From NCBI RefSeq assembly GCF_008011855.1, contig NZ_VOUX01000001.1:186001-250000 (forward strand): a DNA stretch of 64,000 bases, in the 5' to 3' direction. The translations under genes were made by a program, and so were the position numbers. The DNA is from Serratia bockelmannii. GTDB taxonomy: Bacteria; Pseudomonadota; Gammaproteobacteria; Enterobacterales; Enterobacteriaceae. The notes beneath the pieces are model-generated. The model worked only from the letters and a program-made list of their open reading frames with translations, was not told the origin of the DNA and did not search any database. Of this stretch, positions 54,632 through 63,098 are shown one piece after another (the first letter of the stretch is position 1; each line of letters begins with the position of its first letter).

Positions 54632-55402
54632 GTGATACCTGTAGAACGCCATCAACAAATTCTTGCGCTGGTATCCGAACGCGGCGTCGTCAGCATTGCC
54701 GAGCTGACCGAACGGCTGGGGGTGTCGCACATGACGATCCGCCGCGATTTGCAAAAGCTGGAGGAACAGGGCGCGGTGCAGTCGGTCTCGGGCGGCGTGC
54801 AGGCGCCTGAGCGGGTGGCAAGCGAACCTTCGCACCAGGCCAAAGAAGGGATGTTCAGCCGGCAGAAAATCGCCATTGGCCGGCTGGCGGCGCGGCAAAT
54901 TCCCGCCAACAGCTGTATTTATCTGGATGCCGGTACCACCACGCTGGCGCTGGCGAAACAGATCGGTGAACGTGAAGATTTGACGGTGGTGACCAACGAC
55001 TTTGTCATCGCCGGGTTCCTGATAGAGCATAGCCAGTGCCGAATCATCCACACCGGCGGCACCGTGTGCCGGGAAAACCGTTCCTGCGTTGGCGAAGCGG
55101 CGGCGCAGGCGCTGCGCGGTCTGTTTATCGATCTGGCGTTTATCTCCGCCTCTTCGTGGAGCATGCGCGGCCTGTCGACGCCGAACGAAGACAAGGTGAT
55201 GGTGAAGAAGGCCATCGTCGAGGCCAGCCGCCGCCGCATTCTGCTCAGCGATACGTCCAAATACGGCAAGGTCGCGACCTACCTGGCGCTGCCGATTGCT
55301 GCCTTTGACGCTGTCATTACCGACGAGGGGTTGCCCGCCGCCGCGCGGGAGGCCATTGAGCAAGCGGGGATTGCATTGCTGACGGCGGGAGAAGAAGAAT
55401 AA
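54632..55402 (+). CDS. DeoR-family regulator of the threonate operon (YgbI-like)
   Basis: This 256-aa protein has an N-terminal DeoR HTH (RHQQILALVSERGVVSIAEL, LGVSHMTIRRDLQKLEEQ) and a DeoR sensor domain with DAGTTTLALAKQI and TNDFVIAGFL for a phosphorylated sugar. It is divergent from ltnD, the same arrangement as ygbI/ygbJ. It is probably a repressor released by an intermediate of the pathway. Confidence 0.9.
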   Translation: MIPVERHQQILALVSERGVVSIAELTERLGVSHMTIRRDLQKLEEQGAVQSVSGGVQAPERVASEPSHQAKEGMFSRQKIAIGRLAARQIPANSCIYLDAGTTTLALAKQIGEREDLTVVTNDFVIAGFLIEHSQCRIIHTGGTVCRENRSCVGEAAAQALRGLFIDLAFISASSWSMRGLSTPNEDKVMVKKAIVEASRRRILLSDTSKYGKVATYLALPIAAFDAVITDEGLPAAAREAIEQAGIALLTAGEEE

Positions 55403-55415
55403 GGACGAACCGGAA

Positions 55416-55610
55416 TCAGGATGAAAGTTCGGTATCGATGCTACGTGCGGGCGGTTCACTGGCTTCAACGCCGCCGCGTTCACGCCATTCGCGGCGCCTT
55501 TGTTCAGCCCATTCTTCGTGGAAGGCTTGCATCTCTTTTTGGTGCCGTTCCTTCATGCTCATAGGGATTGGGTGGGATTCTGCCGTTAACAGGCGGGATT
55601 TCGATGACAT
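55416..55610 (-). CDS. Small hydrophilic helical protein, unknown
   Basis: This 64-aa ORF begins MSSKSRLLTAESHPIPMS and has a charged Glu/Arg-rich helix MKERHQKEMQAFHEEWAEQR, then a Pro/Ser tail. A GAGGA site lies eight bases before ATG 55610, which supports translation. It overlaps another open frame (55504-55775) shifted by one base. No family is recognised. Confidence 0.45.
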   Translation of the reverse strand: MSSKSRLLTAESHPIPMSMKERHQKEMQAFHEEWAEQRRREWRERGGVEASEPPARSIDTELSS

Positions 55611-55775
55611 ATAATCCGTCCTCAATAAGCGCTTGGTTGTACAAATAATGTACGCGATGCGCGTGTTTTTTCAAGAGCGAGTCGTAAATTCTGGCTAATG
55701 CTGGCCTGAGCGGTACGCTGAAAACCAATCCTCCGTGACAGGTGGCGCATTGATCTCCCTCACATCAATATCCAT
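55504..55775 (-). pseudogene. Possible frameshifted small gene
   Basis: ATG 55775 has a strong AAAAGGA site seven bases upstream but its frame stops after 26 codons (begins MDIDVREINAPPVTEDW). The +2 frame then stays open for 74 codons from 55728 to 55504 and looks protein-like (LARIYDSLLKKHAHRVHYLY). Joining the two needs a shift near 55726, so I read a frameshifted gene or a coupled pair. It could also be an unrelated peptide upstream. Confidence 0.35.
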
Positions 55776-55897
55776 GATAAAATCCTTTTTACTATTATTT
55801 TTCCTATAGTTATCCCCTTTGTGACGAACAGATTATTAACTGCGTCGGAGACGATCCTCCAGCCGCCGATGAAAGTTGTGCGCAGCGCCGCGCAAAA

Positions 55898-56674
55898 CTA
55901 AATGCCGCTGAACCAGTTGTAGCCCTGATCTTCCCAATACCCGCCTGGATTGACGTCGCTGACGAAGATCGCGGCGATATGTTTGGCGTTTTTGAACCCC
56001 AGTTTGGTCGGCACGCGCAGCCGCAACGGGTAGCCATAGTCAGCCGGCAGCGCCTTGCCGCCGAAATCCAGCGCCAAGATGGTCTGCGGGTGCAGCGCGG
56101 TGGCCATGTCGAGGCTGGCGTAGTAACGATCGGCGCATTTGAAGCCGACGTAACCGGCATTCAGATCCGCGCCGACGTGCTGCAGAAAGGTGCGCAGCGG
56201 CACGCCTCCCCATTGACCAATGGCGCTCCAGCCCTCAATGCAGATCAGACGCGTGATCTGGCTTTGCTGCGGCAGCCGCTGCAGCTGTTCCAGCGTCCAG
56301 GGGGCTTTTTTCTCCACCTTCCCCGCGACCTCAAGCCGGTAGCCGGCGAGATCGATCTCGGGGACGTTGTATTCCGGGTAAAACGCGTTGAAGGGGAAAG
56401 GGTGGGTGATCTGGTCCGGCCGGTAAGTTTGCGCCAGCCGCTGGCCGCTGAACAGCCAGGCCTGCACCCGGTCGTTCCAGCGTGACATGGCCCACAGCAC
56501 CTTATCCACCCGATCGCCGTCTTGCAGGTTGCAACCGGTGAGCATGGCGATGCCGCCCAGTGTCAGCCCGGAGCGCAACATCAGGCGGCGCTGTAGATTG
56601 ACCAACTGCTTTTTTTGGTCCGGTTCCAGTTTTGGCGCGGTTGCCCGCGGTTTTTTCTCATTCATGTTTGCCAC
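55898..56674 (-). CDS. Molybdopterin oxidoreductase, sulfite-oxidase fold, Tat lipoprotein (copy A)
   Basis: This 258-aa protein has twin arginines at 29-30, a hydrophobic stretch, and a lipobox LTGC ending at Cys48 (RSGLTLGGIAMLTGC). The oxidoreductase molybdopterin-binding domain follows; the Mo-ligand cysteine is Cys145 in ICIEGWSAIG. The family includes MsrP and sulfite oxidase. It overlaps the cytochrome b gene by 17 bp. A second copy at 63099-63875 has the same length and register. The likely role is a periplasmic reductase fed by the cytochrome b; the substrate is unknown. Confidence 0.85.
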   Translation of the reverse strand: MANMNEKKPRATAPKLEPDQKKQLVNLQRRLMLRSGLTLGGIAMLTGCNLQDGDRVDKVLWAMSRWNDRVQAWLFSGQRLAQTYRPDQITHPFPFNAFYPEYNVPEIDLAGYRLEVAGKVEKKAPWTLEQLQRLPQQSQITRLICIEGWSAIGQWGGVPLRTFLQHVGADLNAGYVGFKCADRYYASLDMATALHPQTILALDFGGKALPADYGYPLRLRVPTKLGFKNAKHIAAIFVSDVNPGGYWEDQGYNWFSGI

Positions 56675-57263
56675 CCGTTATCATCGCCCACAGGGTTTTG
56701 GGCACGACAGCCACCATAAAGACGTGGATCGCCACAAACAGGCCAATGCCGGCCATGGCGAAGAAATGCACGTAGCGCGCGAAATCGAAGCCGCCAAACA
56801 GGGCGACCAATCCCTGCAGCTGAACCGGCTTCCAAATCGCCAGGCCGGACAGCACCAGTAATAGCCCCAGCGCCAGTACGCCGAGGTACATCAGTTTCTG
56901 AATGGCGTTATAGCGGCCATGCCGGTGGCGCAGGCGCAGCGTCAACGCCAGCCAGATATCCTGCCGCAGCGCGCCGAGGCGAAGCGGCAACAGATCGCGG
57001 CGAAAATGACCGCTGAACAGGCTCCACAGCAAATAGCAGACGGCGTTGAGCGCCAATAGCCACATCACCGCCAAATGCCAACCAATCGCGCCGCCCAGCC
57101 AACCGCCCAGCGTCATCTGCGGCGGAAAGCGGAAATCGAACAGCGGCGAGGCGTTGTAGATTTCCCAACCGCTCATGAACATGCACACCATGGCGAACAG
57201 GTTGATCCAATGAGTGATTCGAACCGGCCAGCGATGCACCGGCGGCGACGCGTTGGTCTTCAT
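56658..57263 (-). CDS. Cytochrome b561-like membrane subunit (copy A)
   Basis: This 201-aa protein has four membrane helices and conserved His residues at 18 (ITHWINLF), 63 (GWHLAVMW), 166 (YVHFFAMA) and 180 (VAIHVFMV). This is the pattern of two-haem b561/thiosulfate-reductase-type anchors. It should pass electrons from quinol to the molybdenum protein encoded next. It lies 13 bp after the periplasmic protein gene and is paralogous to the gene at 62477. Confidence 0.87.
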   Translation of the reverse strand: MKTNASPPVHRWPVRITHWINLFAMVCMFMSGWEIYNASPLFDFRFPPQMTLGGWLGGAIGWHLAVMWLLALNAVCYLLWSLFSGHFRRDLLPLRLGALRQDIWLALTLRLRHRHGRYNAIQKLMYLGVLALGLLLVLSGLAIWKPVQLQGLVALFGGFDFARYVHFFAMAGIGLFVAIHVFMVAVVPKTLWAMITGGKHE

Positions 57264-57276
57264 GGCTTTCCTCCGG

Positions 57277-57903
57277 TTACATCGGCGGCACAGTGCCGTC
57301 TTTGCCGGCGGAAATGCGGGTGGCGATGCGTTCGCCCTTATCGTCGGCGGCGGAGAACAGCACGATGTGCACGCCCGGTTTCAGCAGGCTCAGATCGCCC
57401 GGATCCAGCGTCACGATCGGCACGTCTTCCGGCACGACGACGGTTTTCTGCTGGTTGCCGTAGGTGACGGTCAGGGTGCGGCCGTTGGATTTCACCAGTT
57501 TACCGACGGTGCCGTTGGTCATGGTGTCCACTTTGCCGTCGGCGGATTCCCAGGCCGAGTGCCCTTCGCCGGTGCCGCGCAGGCTGGCGGCGAACACGTG
57601 CACTTCCAGCGCTTTGAGCGTGCCGTCCGGCTGCGGCACGGCGGCGGTGCCGATAAAGCTGTCCGGTTTGATATCGTCCAGCGTGGCTTTGGAAACGCTG
57701 AGCACTTTGGTCTGATCGTTCAGCTTGACGCTGAGTGTCTCGCCCTTGCGGTCGGTCAGCTGCAGATTGCCGTCGGCAACCTGCGTGATGGTGCCGCGCA
57801 GCGGCGCAATCACCTTGCCCGGCGGTTGGGCGGCGGCGGCCAATCCGCTGGAAAGCAGTAACGTGGACAACAGTAAACCGGCTATACGATGACGGGTAAT
57901 CAT
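57277..57903 (-). CDS. Periplasmic DUF5666-like protein
   Basis: This 208-aa protein has a signal peptide ending near AAA/QPPGKV, then repeated small beta domains: GTITQVADGNLQLTDRKGET, and later VGKLVKSNGRTLTVTYGNQQ. These repeats resemble DUF5666 barrels that occur near metal or redox genes. It is the first gene of the operon with cytochrome b and the molybdenum protein, transcribed divergently from the response regulator. Its function is unknown. Confidence 0.7.
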   Translation of the reverse strand: MITRHRIAGLLLSTLLLSSGLAAAAQPPGKVIAPLRGTITQVADGNLQLTDRKGETLSVKLNDQTKVLSVSKATLDDIKPDSFIGTAAVPQPDGTLKALEVHVFAASLRGTGEGHSAWESADGKVDTMTNGTVGKLVKSNGRTLTVTYGNQQKTVVVPEDVPIVTLDPGDLSLLKPGVHIVLFSAADDKGERIATRISAGKDGTVPPM

Positions 57904-57969
57904 AACGTTCTCCTGAAATGAGTTTGCCGGTTAAGCATGGTTGACCTACTGGGTCAGCGCCATGGCCGT

Positions 57970-57991
57970 TTGATGACATTAATGTCATCAA
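57970..57991. promoter_or_regulatory. 22-bp perfect palindrome, CusR/HprR-like box
   Basis: TTGATGACATT is followed by its exact reverse complement AATGTCATCAA. The inner ATGACA-N4-TGTCAT matches the known CusR-type box form. It lies between the DUF5666 operon and the response regulator gene, and so probably controls both. Confidence 0.75.
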
Positions 57992-58043
57992 GTTTGTCCG
58001 CCGAAGCTGCTAGTATTTTTGCAGACGTAACGAGGTGGTGAGC

Positions 58044-58715
58044 ATGCGAATACTGGTAGTTGAAGACGATATCGGCACAGGGGATTACCTGAAGAAAGGG
58101 CTGGGGGAAGCGGGCTACGGCGTCGATTTGGCGCGCACCGGCACCGACGGGCTGTTTCGCGCGTTGGAGCAGGACTACGATGCGATCGTGCTCGATGTGA
58201 TGCTGCCGGGGCTGGACGGTTGGCAGATCATCGAGGTATTGCGCAAGAAAAGCGACGTGCCGATCCTGTTTCTCACCGCCCGTGATGGCGTGCAGGATCG
58301 CATCCACGGCCTGGAGCTGGGCGCGGACGACTATCTTATCAAGCCGTTTTCCTTTACCGAGCTGGTGCTGCGTTTACGCACCTTGCTGCGCCGCGGGCCG
58401 GCGCGCGAAGCCGATCATTACGCTATCGCCGATCTGCAGCTGGACGTGCTGCGCCGTCGGGCGGTGCGCCAGGATCAGGTGATCCCGTTGACCAACAAGG
58501 AATTCATGCTGCTGCACCTGCTGGTGCGGCGCGAGGGCGAAGTGCTGTCGCGTACGCAGATCGCCTCTCAGGTGTGGGACATGAATTTTGACAGCGACAC
58601 CAATGTGGTTGACGTGGCGATCAAACGCCTGCGCGCCAAAATCGACCGGCCGTTCGACGTCAAGCTGATCCACAGCGTGCGCGGCATCGGCTATGTCTGC
58701 GAGCCACGCTCGTGA
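58044..58715 (+). CDS. Response regulator, CusR/IrlR heavy-metal type (module A)
   Basis: This 223-aa OmpR-family regulator has acidic pair Glu7-Asp8, phospho-acceptor Asp51 ([11 protein letters not shown]), and KPF near residue 100. The C-terminal winged helix contains [23 protein letters not shown] 58044 is chosen with GAGGTG upstream rather than GTG 58035. Sequence style is closest to CusR/HprR. It is coupled with its kinase by a 4-bp overlap and is divergent from the cytochrome/molybdenum operon. Confidence 0.92.
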   Translation: MRILVVEDDIGTGDYLKKGLGEAGYGVDLARTGTDGLFRALEQDYDAIVLDVMLPGLDGWQIIEVLRKKSDVPILFLTARDGVQDRIHGLELGADDYLIKPFSFTELVLRLRTLLRRGPAREADHYAIADLQLDVLRRRAVRQDQVIPLTNKEFMLLHLLVRREGEVLSRTQIASQVWDMNFDSDTNVVDVAIKRLRAKIDRPFDVKLIHSVRGIGYVCEPRS

Positions 58716-60130
58716 GCGGGCGCACGTCACGTCGGCCGGTGTCGCTGACGCTGCGCACCGCTACGCTGTTCGCGCTGGTGGCCGCGTTGGTGGTGAGCGG
58801 GACAGGCGGGTATCTGTTTAGCGCCATGCGCCAGGAAATGACGCTGCGCAGCGATCTGCAGGTGACCGGGCGCGTAGAGTATTTCCGCCATTTACTGGGG
58901 CAGCGCTTTCCTTTGGCGCGCCTGACCGCCAATAACGGCCTGTTTGAAAACATGCTGGGCAATGAACAGGACGTGCTGATTTTCCAAATCCCGGGGCAAA
59001 AACCGCTCATCAACGTGAACCCCGCCAGGGTGGCCCTGCCGCCGATCGCGCCGACGCCGCCTGAACAGGCGCAGACGCTGGCCGCCGTGCGTGGCGGAGA
59101 AACGGCGCAGGGGGTGCCGCTGCGCGCCGCTTCGGCGATGGTGCGTCTGGAAGACGGCAGCCTGTTGCAGATCTCCGCCGCGCATGTGATGGCCAACGAG
59201 CAGAAGATGCTGGCGCGTTACCTGTGGCGCATCGTCGCGGCGGTCGCGGTGGCTTTCCTGCTGATTGCGCTGCTGGGCTATGGGGTCATGCGGCGGGGAT
59301 TGAAGCCGTTATGGCGCATGGCGGCGCAGGCGTCGCAGATTGCGCCCAATACGCTGTCGACACGCCTCAGCGAGCAGGGGGCGCCGAAGGAGTTGCAGCA
59401 GCTGACCCGTTCGTTCAATGCGATGCTCGATCGGTTGAATGAAGGCTATCAACGGCTGACGCAGTTTTCCGCCGATCTGGCCCATGAGATCCGCACCCCG
59501 GTAGGGGCGTTGATGGGCCAGTGCCAGGTGGCGCTTTACCAGCCCCGCAGCGTGGAAGAGTACGAAACCCTGCTGTCGAACAATATGGATGAGCTGGAGC
59601 GCATTTCCCGCATGGTGGAAAACATTCTGTTTCTGGCGCGCGCCGGCGAGGCGCAGTCTGCGCTGAATTACAGCCGCCTGGATGTGGCGCTGGAGCTGTG
59701 GCGGGTGGCGGATTATTTCGAAGGGCTGGCGGAAGAACGCGGCATTGCGTTGAGCTGCGAAGGGGAAGGCGCGCTGGAGGCGGACGCGATGTTGTTCCAG
59801 CGGGCGCTGAGCAACCTGGTGGCCAACGCGGTGCGTTATGCCGACGAAAACAGCCTGATCGTCCTGCGGGCTGAACGGCGCGCCGATGCCTGGTGGGTGC
59901 AGGTCATCAATCAGGGGAAGCCGATCGCGCCGGCACAGTTGGAAAAATTGTTCGATCGTTTCTATCGCGCCGATCCCGCACGCAGCGCCGGCAATCATGC
60001 CAGTGGGCTGGGGCTGTCTATCGTGCGCGCCATCATGACGCTGCACGGCGGTGAGGTGCGCGCCGAATGTATCGGGCGCGCGCCTGTCGCCAACATCCTC
60101 TTCAGCCTGCGGTTCCCGATCGCACAATAA
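58712..60130 (+). CDS. Sensor histidine kinase, CusS-like (module A)
   Basis: This 472-aa kinase has a first helix at about 17-37, a periplasmic loop of about 130 residues, a second helix (about 170-192), HAMP, and the H-box [16 protein letters not shown] with His258. The ATPase ends with [13 protein letters not shown]. The start is GTG overlapping the regulator stop. It is the heavy-metal-sensor-kinase type; by analogy with HprS it may sense oxidants such as chlorine species or metals. It converges with the kinase of module B after 13 bp. Confidence 0.92.
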   Translation: MSGRTSRRPVSLTLRTATLFALVAALVVSGTGGYLFSAMRQEMTLRSDLQVTGRVEYFRHLLGQRFPLARLTANNGLFENMLGNEQDVLIFQIPGQKPLINVNPARVALPPIAPTPPEQAQTLAAVRGGETAQGVPLRAASAMVRLEDGSLLQISAAHVMANEQKMLARYLWRIVAAVAVAFLLIALLGYGVMRRGLKPLWRMAAQASQIAPNTLSTRLSEQGAPKELQQLTRSFNAMLDRLNEGYQRLTQFSADLAHEIRTPVGALMGQCQVALYQPRSVEEYETLLSNNMDELERISRMVENILFLARAGEAQSALNYSRLDVALELWRVADYFEGLAEERGIALSCEGEGALEADAMLFQRALSNLVANAVRYADENSLIVLRAERRADAWWVQVINQGKPIAPAQLEKLFDRFYRADPARSAGNHASGLGLSIVRAIMTLHGGEVRAECIGRAPVANILFSLRFPIAQ

Positions 60131-60143
60131 CCGTTGTGCCGTG

Positions 60144-61610
60144 TTAACGCGGCGGAATGGCGAAGCGGAAGCAGGCGCCGCTTTGCGCTTGTTCGATCAG
60201 CTGAATATCGCTGTCGTGCAGCTGCAGAATACGCCGCACGATCATCAACCCCAGTCCGCCGGAAGGGCGCCGGGCGCCGCTCAGGACAGACGGGCGCACG
60301 AACAGATCGGCGCGCAGCGTCTGCGGAATGCCGGGGCCGCTGTCGCTGACCTGGACCATGACCCGATCGTCCTGCCGCCACAGCCGCACGCCGATGTCGC
60401 CGCCGGGCGGCGTATGGCGAATGGCGTTGTCCAACAGGTTGGTCAGCACCCGCTCAATCATGCTGAGATCGGCGAACACCGGCGGAATGCCGGGAGCGAT
60501 GTCGGCGTGCAGCCGCTGGTTGCGCGCCTCTGCCGCCAGCTCGAACTTCTGGAACACGTCCTGCAACAGCTCGCTGAGGGAGAAGGGCTCTTTCTGCGGC
60601 TTCACCACGCCATACTCTAATCGAGCCAGCTCGAACAGCTCCTGCGCCAGCTTGCCCACCTTGCGGCTTTGCGCCAGCGCGATCTCCAGATAGCGCCGCC
60701 GATCGGCTTCGCTCAGGGTGGCGGCCTTAACCGACAGCGTCTCCAGATAGCCATGCAGCGAAGTGAGCGGGGTGCGCAGATCGTGCGAGACGTTGGCGAT
60801 GAATTCACGCCGCAGCCGATCCTGCTGCGCCAGCGTTTGCCACTGTTCGGCCAGGCGCTGCGCCATGCGGTGGAAGGCCTGTTGCAGCTGGCTGACTTCG
60901 TCGCGCCCGGCCCGTACCGCCGGCAGCGCCGCGTAGGCCTGCACCGCTTCGATGCCGCCGCTGTCCAGCGCGCTGACCTGCCGGGTCAGGCGACGGATCG
61001 GGCGCGTTACCCAATAAAACGCGAAACCGCCGGCCAGCAGGCTGAACAGCACCATCAACCCAGAAGTCCACAGCGCCATCCTGACCGCCGAGTTGAACTG
61101 GGCGTTGCTGGCCAGCGCCGTGTACTCTTCGCCGAGCAAGACCACGTACAGATAGCCTTCGACCCGGCCGTCGACCTTCAGCGGCGCGACGCTGAACACC
61201 TTGCGCCCGTCCGCGCTGCGCGGATCGTCGCCATACACCGGCATCTGCGCGCCATCGAGCAGCGCCTGCAGCGGCGCCAGCGCGACCCGCTGCCGCTTCA
61301 GATGCCCGGCCGGCGCGGCGTTGCCGATAATCGCGCCCTGTTTGTCGAGCAGGTAAACCTCCACGCTGGGGTTCACCGCCATCAGCTGGTCGAACAGGGT
61401 ATGCACCGCCTGAGGATCCGGCCCGTTCACCCCCAGCAGCGGATTGCTGTCGGCGATATGCTGCGCCAGGTTGCCGGACAGGCGCTGGATCACCGCCTGG
61501 CTGTACTGGGTGCTGCTGCGTACCTGCATCCAGCCGGAAAAGGCGCAGCCGATGACGATCAGCAGCGTGAAGATCAGCGTGAGGCGTTGCGCTAACGTCA
61601 GGTTTTTCAT
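60144..61610 (-). CDS. Sensor histidine kinase (module B)
   Basis: This 488-aa kinase has an N-terminal helix (about 8-28), a periplasmic sensor of about 140 residues, a second helix (about 175-197), HAMP, and the H-box NVSHDLRTPLTSLHGY with His276. The C-terminal ATPase has SDSGPGIP and GGLGLMIVRRIL. The periplasmic part shares no visible likeness with module A. It follows its regulator by 3 bp on the minus strand. Confidence 0.92.
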   Translation of the reverse strand: MKNLTLAQRLTLIFTLLIVIGCAFSGWMQVRSSTQYSQAVIQRLSGNLAQHIADSNPLLGVNGPDPQAVHTLFDQLMAVNPSVEVYLLDKQGAIIGNAAPAGHLKRQRVALAPLQALLDGAQMPVYGDDPRSADGRKVFSVAPLKVDGRVEGYLYVVLLGEEYTALASNAQFNSAVRMALWTSGLMVLFSLLAGGFAFYWVTRPIRRLTRQVSALDSGGIEAVQAYAALPAVRAGRDEVSQLQQAFHRMAQRLAEQWQTLAQQDRLRREFIANVSHDLRTPLTSLHGYLETLSVKAATLSEADRRRYLEIALAQSRKVGKLAQELFELARLEYGVVKPQKEPFSLSELLQDVFQKFELAAEARNQRLHADIAPGIPPVFADLSMIERVLTNLLDNAIRHTPPGGDIGVRLWRQDDRVMVQVSDSGPGIPQTLRADLFVRPSVLSGARRPSGGLGLMIVRRILQLHDSDIQLIEQAQSGACFRFAIPPR

Positions 61611-61613
61611 GGC

Positions 61614-62333
61614 TCACTCATGCGGCGCGGCCGCGAATTTATAGCCCATGCCCCACACCGTGAGGATGCGCTCGGGTTCTGCCGGGTTGCGCTCGATCTT
61701 GATGCGCAGCCGGTTGATATGGGTGTTGACGGTGTGCTCATACCCTTCGTGCTGATAGCCCCAAACCTGATTCAACAGGCTGAGGCGCGAGAACACCTGG
61801 CCCGGATGGCGGGCGAAAAAATACAGCAGGTCGAATTCGCGCGGCGTCAGCTCGACCGGTTGTTGGTGCAGGTGCACCTCGCGGGCGATCGGATCGATGG
61901 TCAAATCGCCGAAGCTGAGCACGCCGGCGTCCATGCGCAGGTTGCGGCTCATCGCCTCCTGGCGGCGAAACAGCGCCTTGACCCGCGCCACCAGCTCCAG
62001 CATGGAGAAGGGTTTGGCCAGATAGTCGTCGGCGCCCAGTTCCAGCCCCAGCACGCGGTGCACCTCGCTGGAGCGCGCGCTGGTGATGATAATCGGCGTG
62101 TAGCGCGTCATGGTGCGCGCCCGGCGGCAAATCTCCAATCCGTCCACGCCCGGCAGCATCAGATCGAGGATGAGGGCGTCCCAGCCGCCCTGTTCCAGCA
62201 TCGCCATGCCCCGGTTACCGTCGGCGGCGTGGCTGATGGCGTAACCCTCGTCACGCAGATGCAGCTGCAACAGCTCGGCGATGTCACCGTCGTCCTCGAC
62301 GATCAAAATTCGTTTTGGCTTTTCCATTCTCAT
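61614..62333 (-). CDS. Response regulator, OmpR family (module B)
   Basis: This 239-aa regulator has Glu13-Asp14-Asp15, phospho-acceptor Asp57 (DALILDLMLPG), LAKPFSMLELVARV, and a winged helix (LTPREFDLLYFFARHPGQVF, HTVNTHINRLRIKIE). It belongs to a different OmpR subfamily from module A. It is divergent from the second cytochrome b/molybdenum operon, over a 143-bp gap in which I found no clear dyad. Confidence 0.92.
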   Translation of the reverse strand: MRMEKPKRILIVEDDGDIAELLQLHLRDEGYAISHAADGNRGMAMLEQGGWDALILDLMLPGVDGLEICRRARTMTRYTPIIITSARSSEVHRVLGLELGADDYLAKPFSMLELVARVKALFRRQEAMSRNLRMDAGVLSFGDLTIDPIAREVHLHQQPVELTPREFDLLYFFARHPGQVFSRLSLLNQVWGYQHEGYEHTVNTHINRLRIKIERNPAEPERILTVWGMGYKFAAAPHE

Positions 62334-62476
62334 TACCGCTGATTGCCCATCCTCTCTGAAGTCTACACAACCCCCACCGGTGGAGTTATCACATTTTATT
62401 TAACTTTGCGTGAGGTCTTGGGGAACAAATCCGGGGAATACTTGGCTCATCGCATCGCTAGCTGGCAGGAATCTTT

Positions 62477-63088
62477 ATGAGCCTCACTCTCACTCCGGAA
62501 CAACGACAGACCGTACATCCGCTGTGGCTGCGGTTGACGCACTGGCTGAATGCGCTGGCGATGCTGATCATGGTGACCAGCGGCTGGCGTATCTACAACG
62601 CCTCGCCGCTGTTCAACTTCAGCTTTTTCAACGAGCTGACGCTCGGCGGCTGGCTGGGCGGCGCGCTGCAGTGGCACTTCGCCGGCATGTGGCTGTTTGG
62701 CGTCAACGGGCTGTGCTACCTGCTGATCAACCTGGCCAGCGGGCGTTTCAAACGCAAGTATTGGCCGCTCAGCCCACGGCAGTTTCTCGCCGATATAGGT
62801 ACCGCGCTGCGCGGCAGGCTGCAACACGCCGACCTGCGCCACTACAACATGGTGCAACGCGTGGCCTATCTGTCGGTGATGATCCTCGGCGTGATGAGTG
62901 CGCTGTCCGGGCTGGTGCTGTGGAAATCGGTGCAGTTTCCGCTGCTGCGCACGCTGCTCGGCGGTTATGAGGCGGCGCGCTATATCCACTTTTTCGCCAT
63001 GTCGGCGCTGGTGGCCTTTGTCGCGATTCACCTGGTGATGGTGGCGCTGGTGCCACGGACGCTGCTGGCCATGCTGCGCGGACGCTAA
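62477..63088 (+). CDS. Cytochrome b561-like membrane subunit (copy B)
   Basis: This 203-aa paralogue of copy A has four helices with His22 (LTHWLNAL), His67 (QWHFAGMW), His171 (YIHFFAMS) and His185 (VAIHLVMV), and the shared motif IYNASPLF. It begins the module B operon and precedes the molybdenum protein gene by 10 bp. Confidence 0.87.
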   Translation: MSLTLTPEQRQTVHPLWLRLTHWLNALAMLIMVTSGWRIYNASPLFNFSFFNELTLGGWLGGALQWHFAGMWLFGVNGLCYLLINLASGRFKRKYWPLSPRQFLADIGTALRGRLQHADLRHYNMVQRVAYLSVMILGVMSALSGLVLWKSVQFPLLRTLLGGYEAARYIHFFAMSALVAFVAIHLVMVALVPRTLLAMLRGR

Positions 63089-63098
63089 GGAGTGAATG

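Larger units (their letters stand above)
55403..55897. other. 495-bp gap with overlapping short ORFs only
   Basis: No full-length gene is found between the DeoR gene and the molybdopterin oxidoreductase gene. The minus strand carries the small ORFs described separately. The part 55775-55897 shows only a promoter-like AT-rich patch before the ORF at 55775 and the 3' flank of the oxidoreductase gene. Confidence 0.6.

Noticed and set aside
55730-55760. CATCHGG (CxxCH haem-like motif) in the shifted frame of the small ORF
   Set aside because: It lies upstream of any usable start in that frame and has no signal peptide; probably chance.
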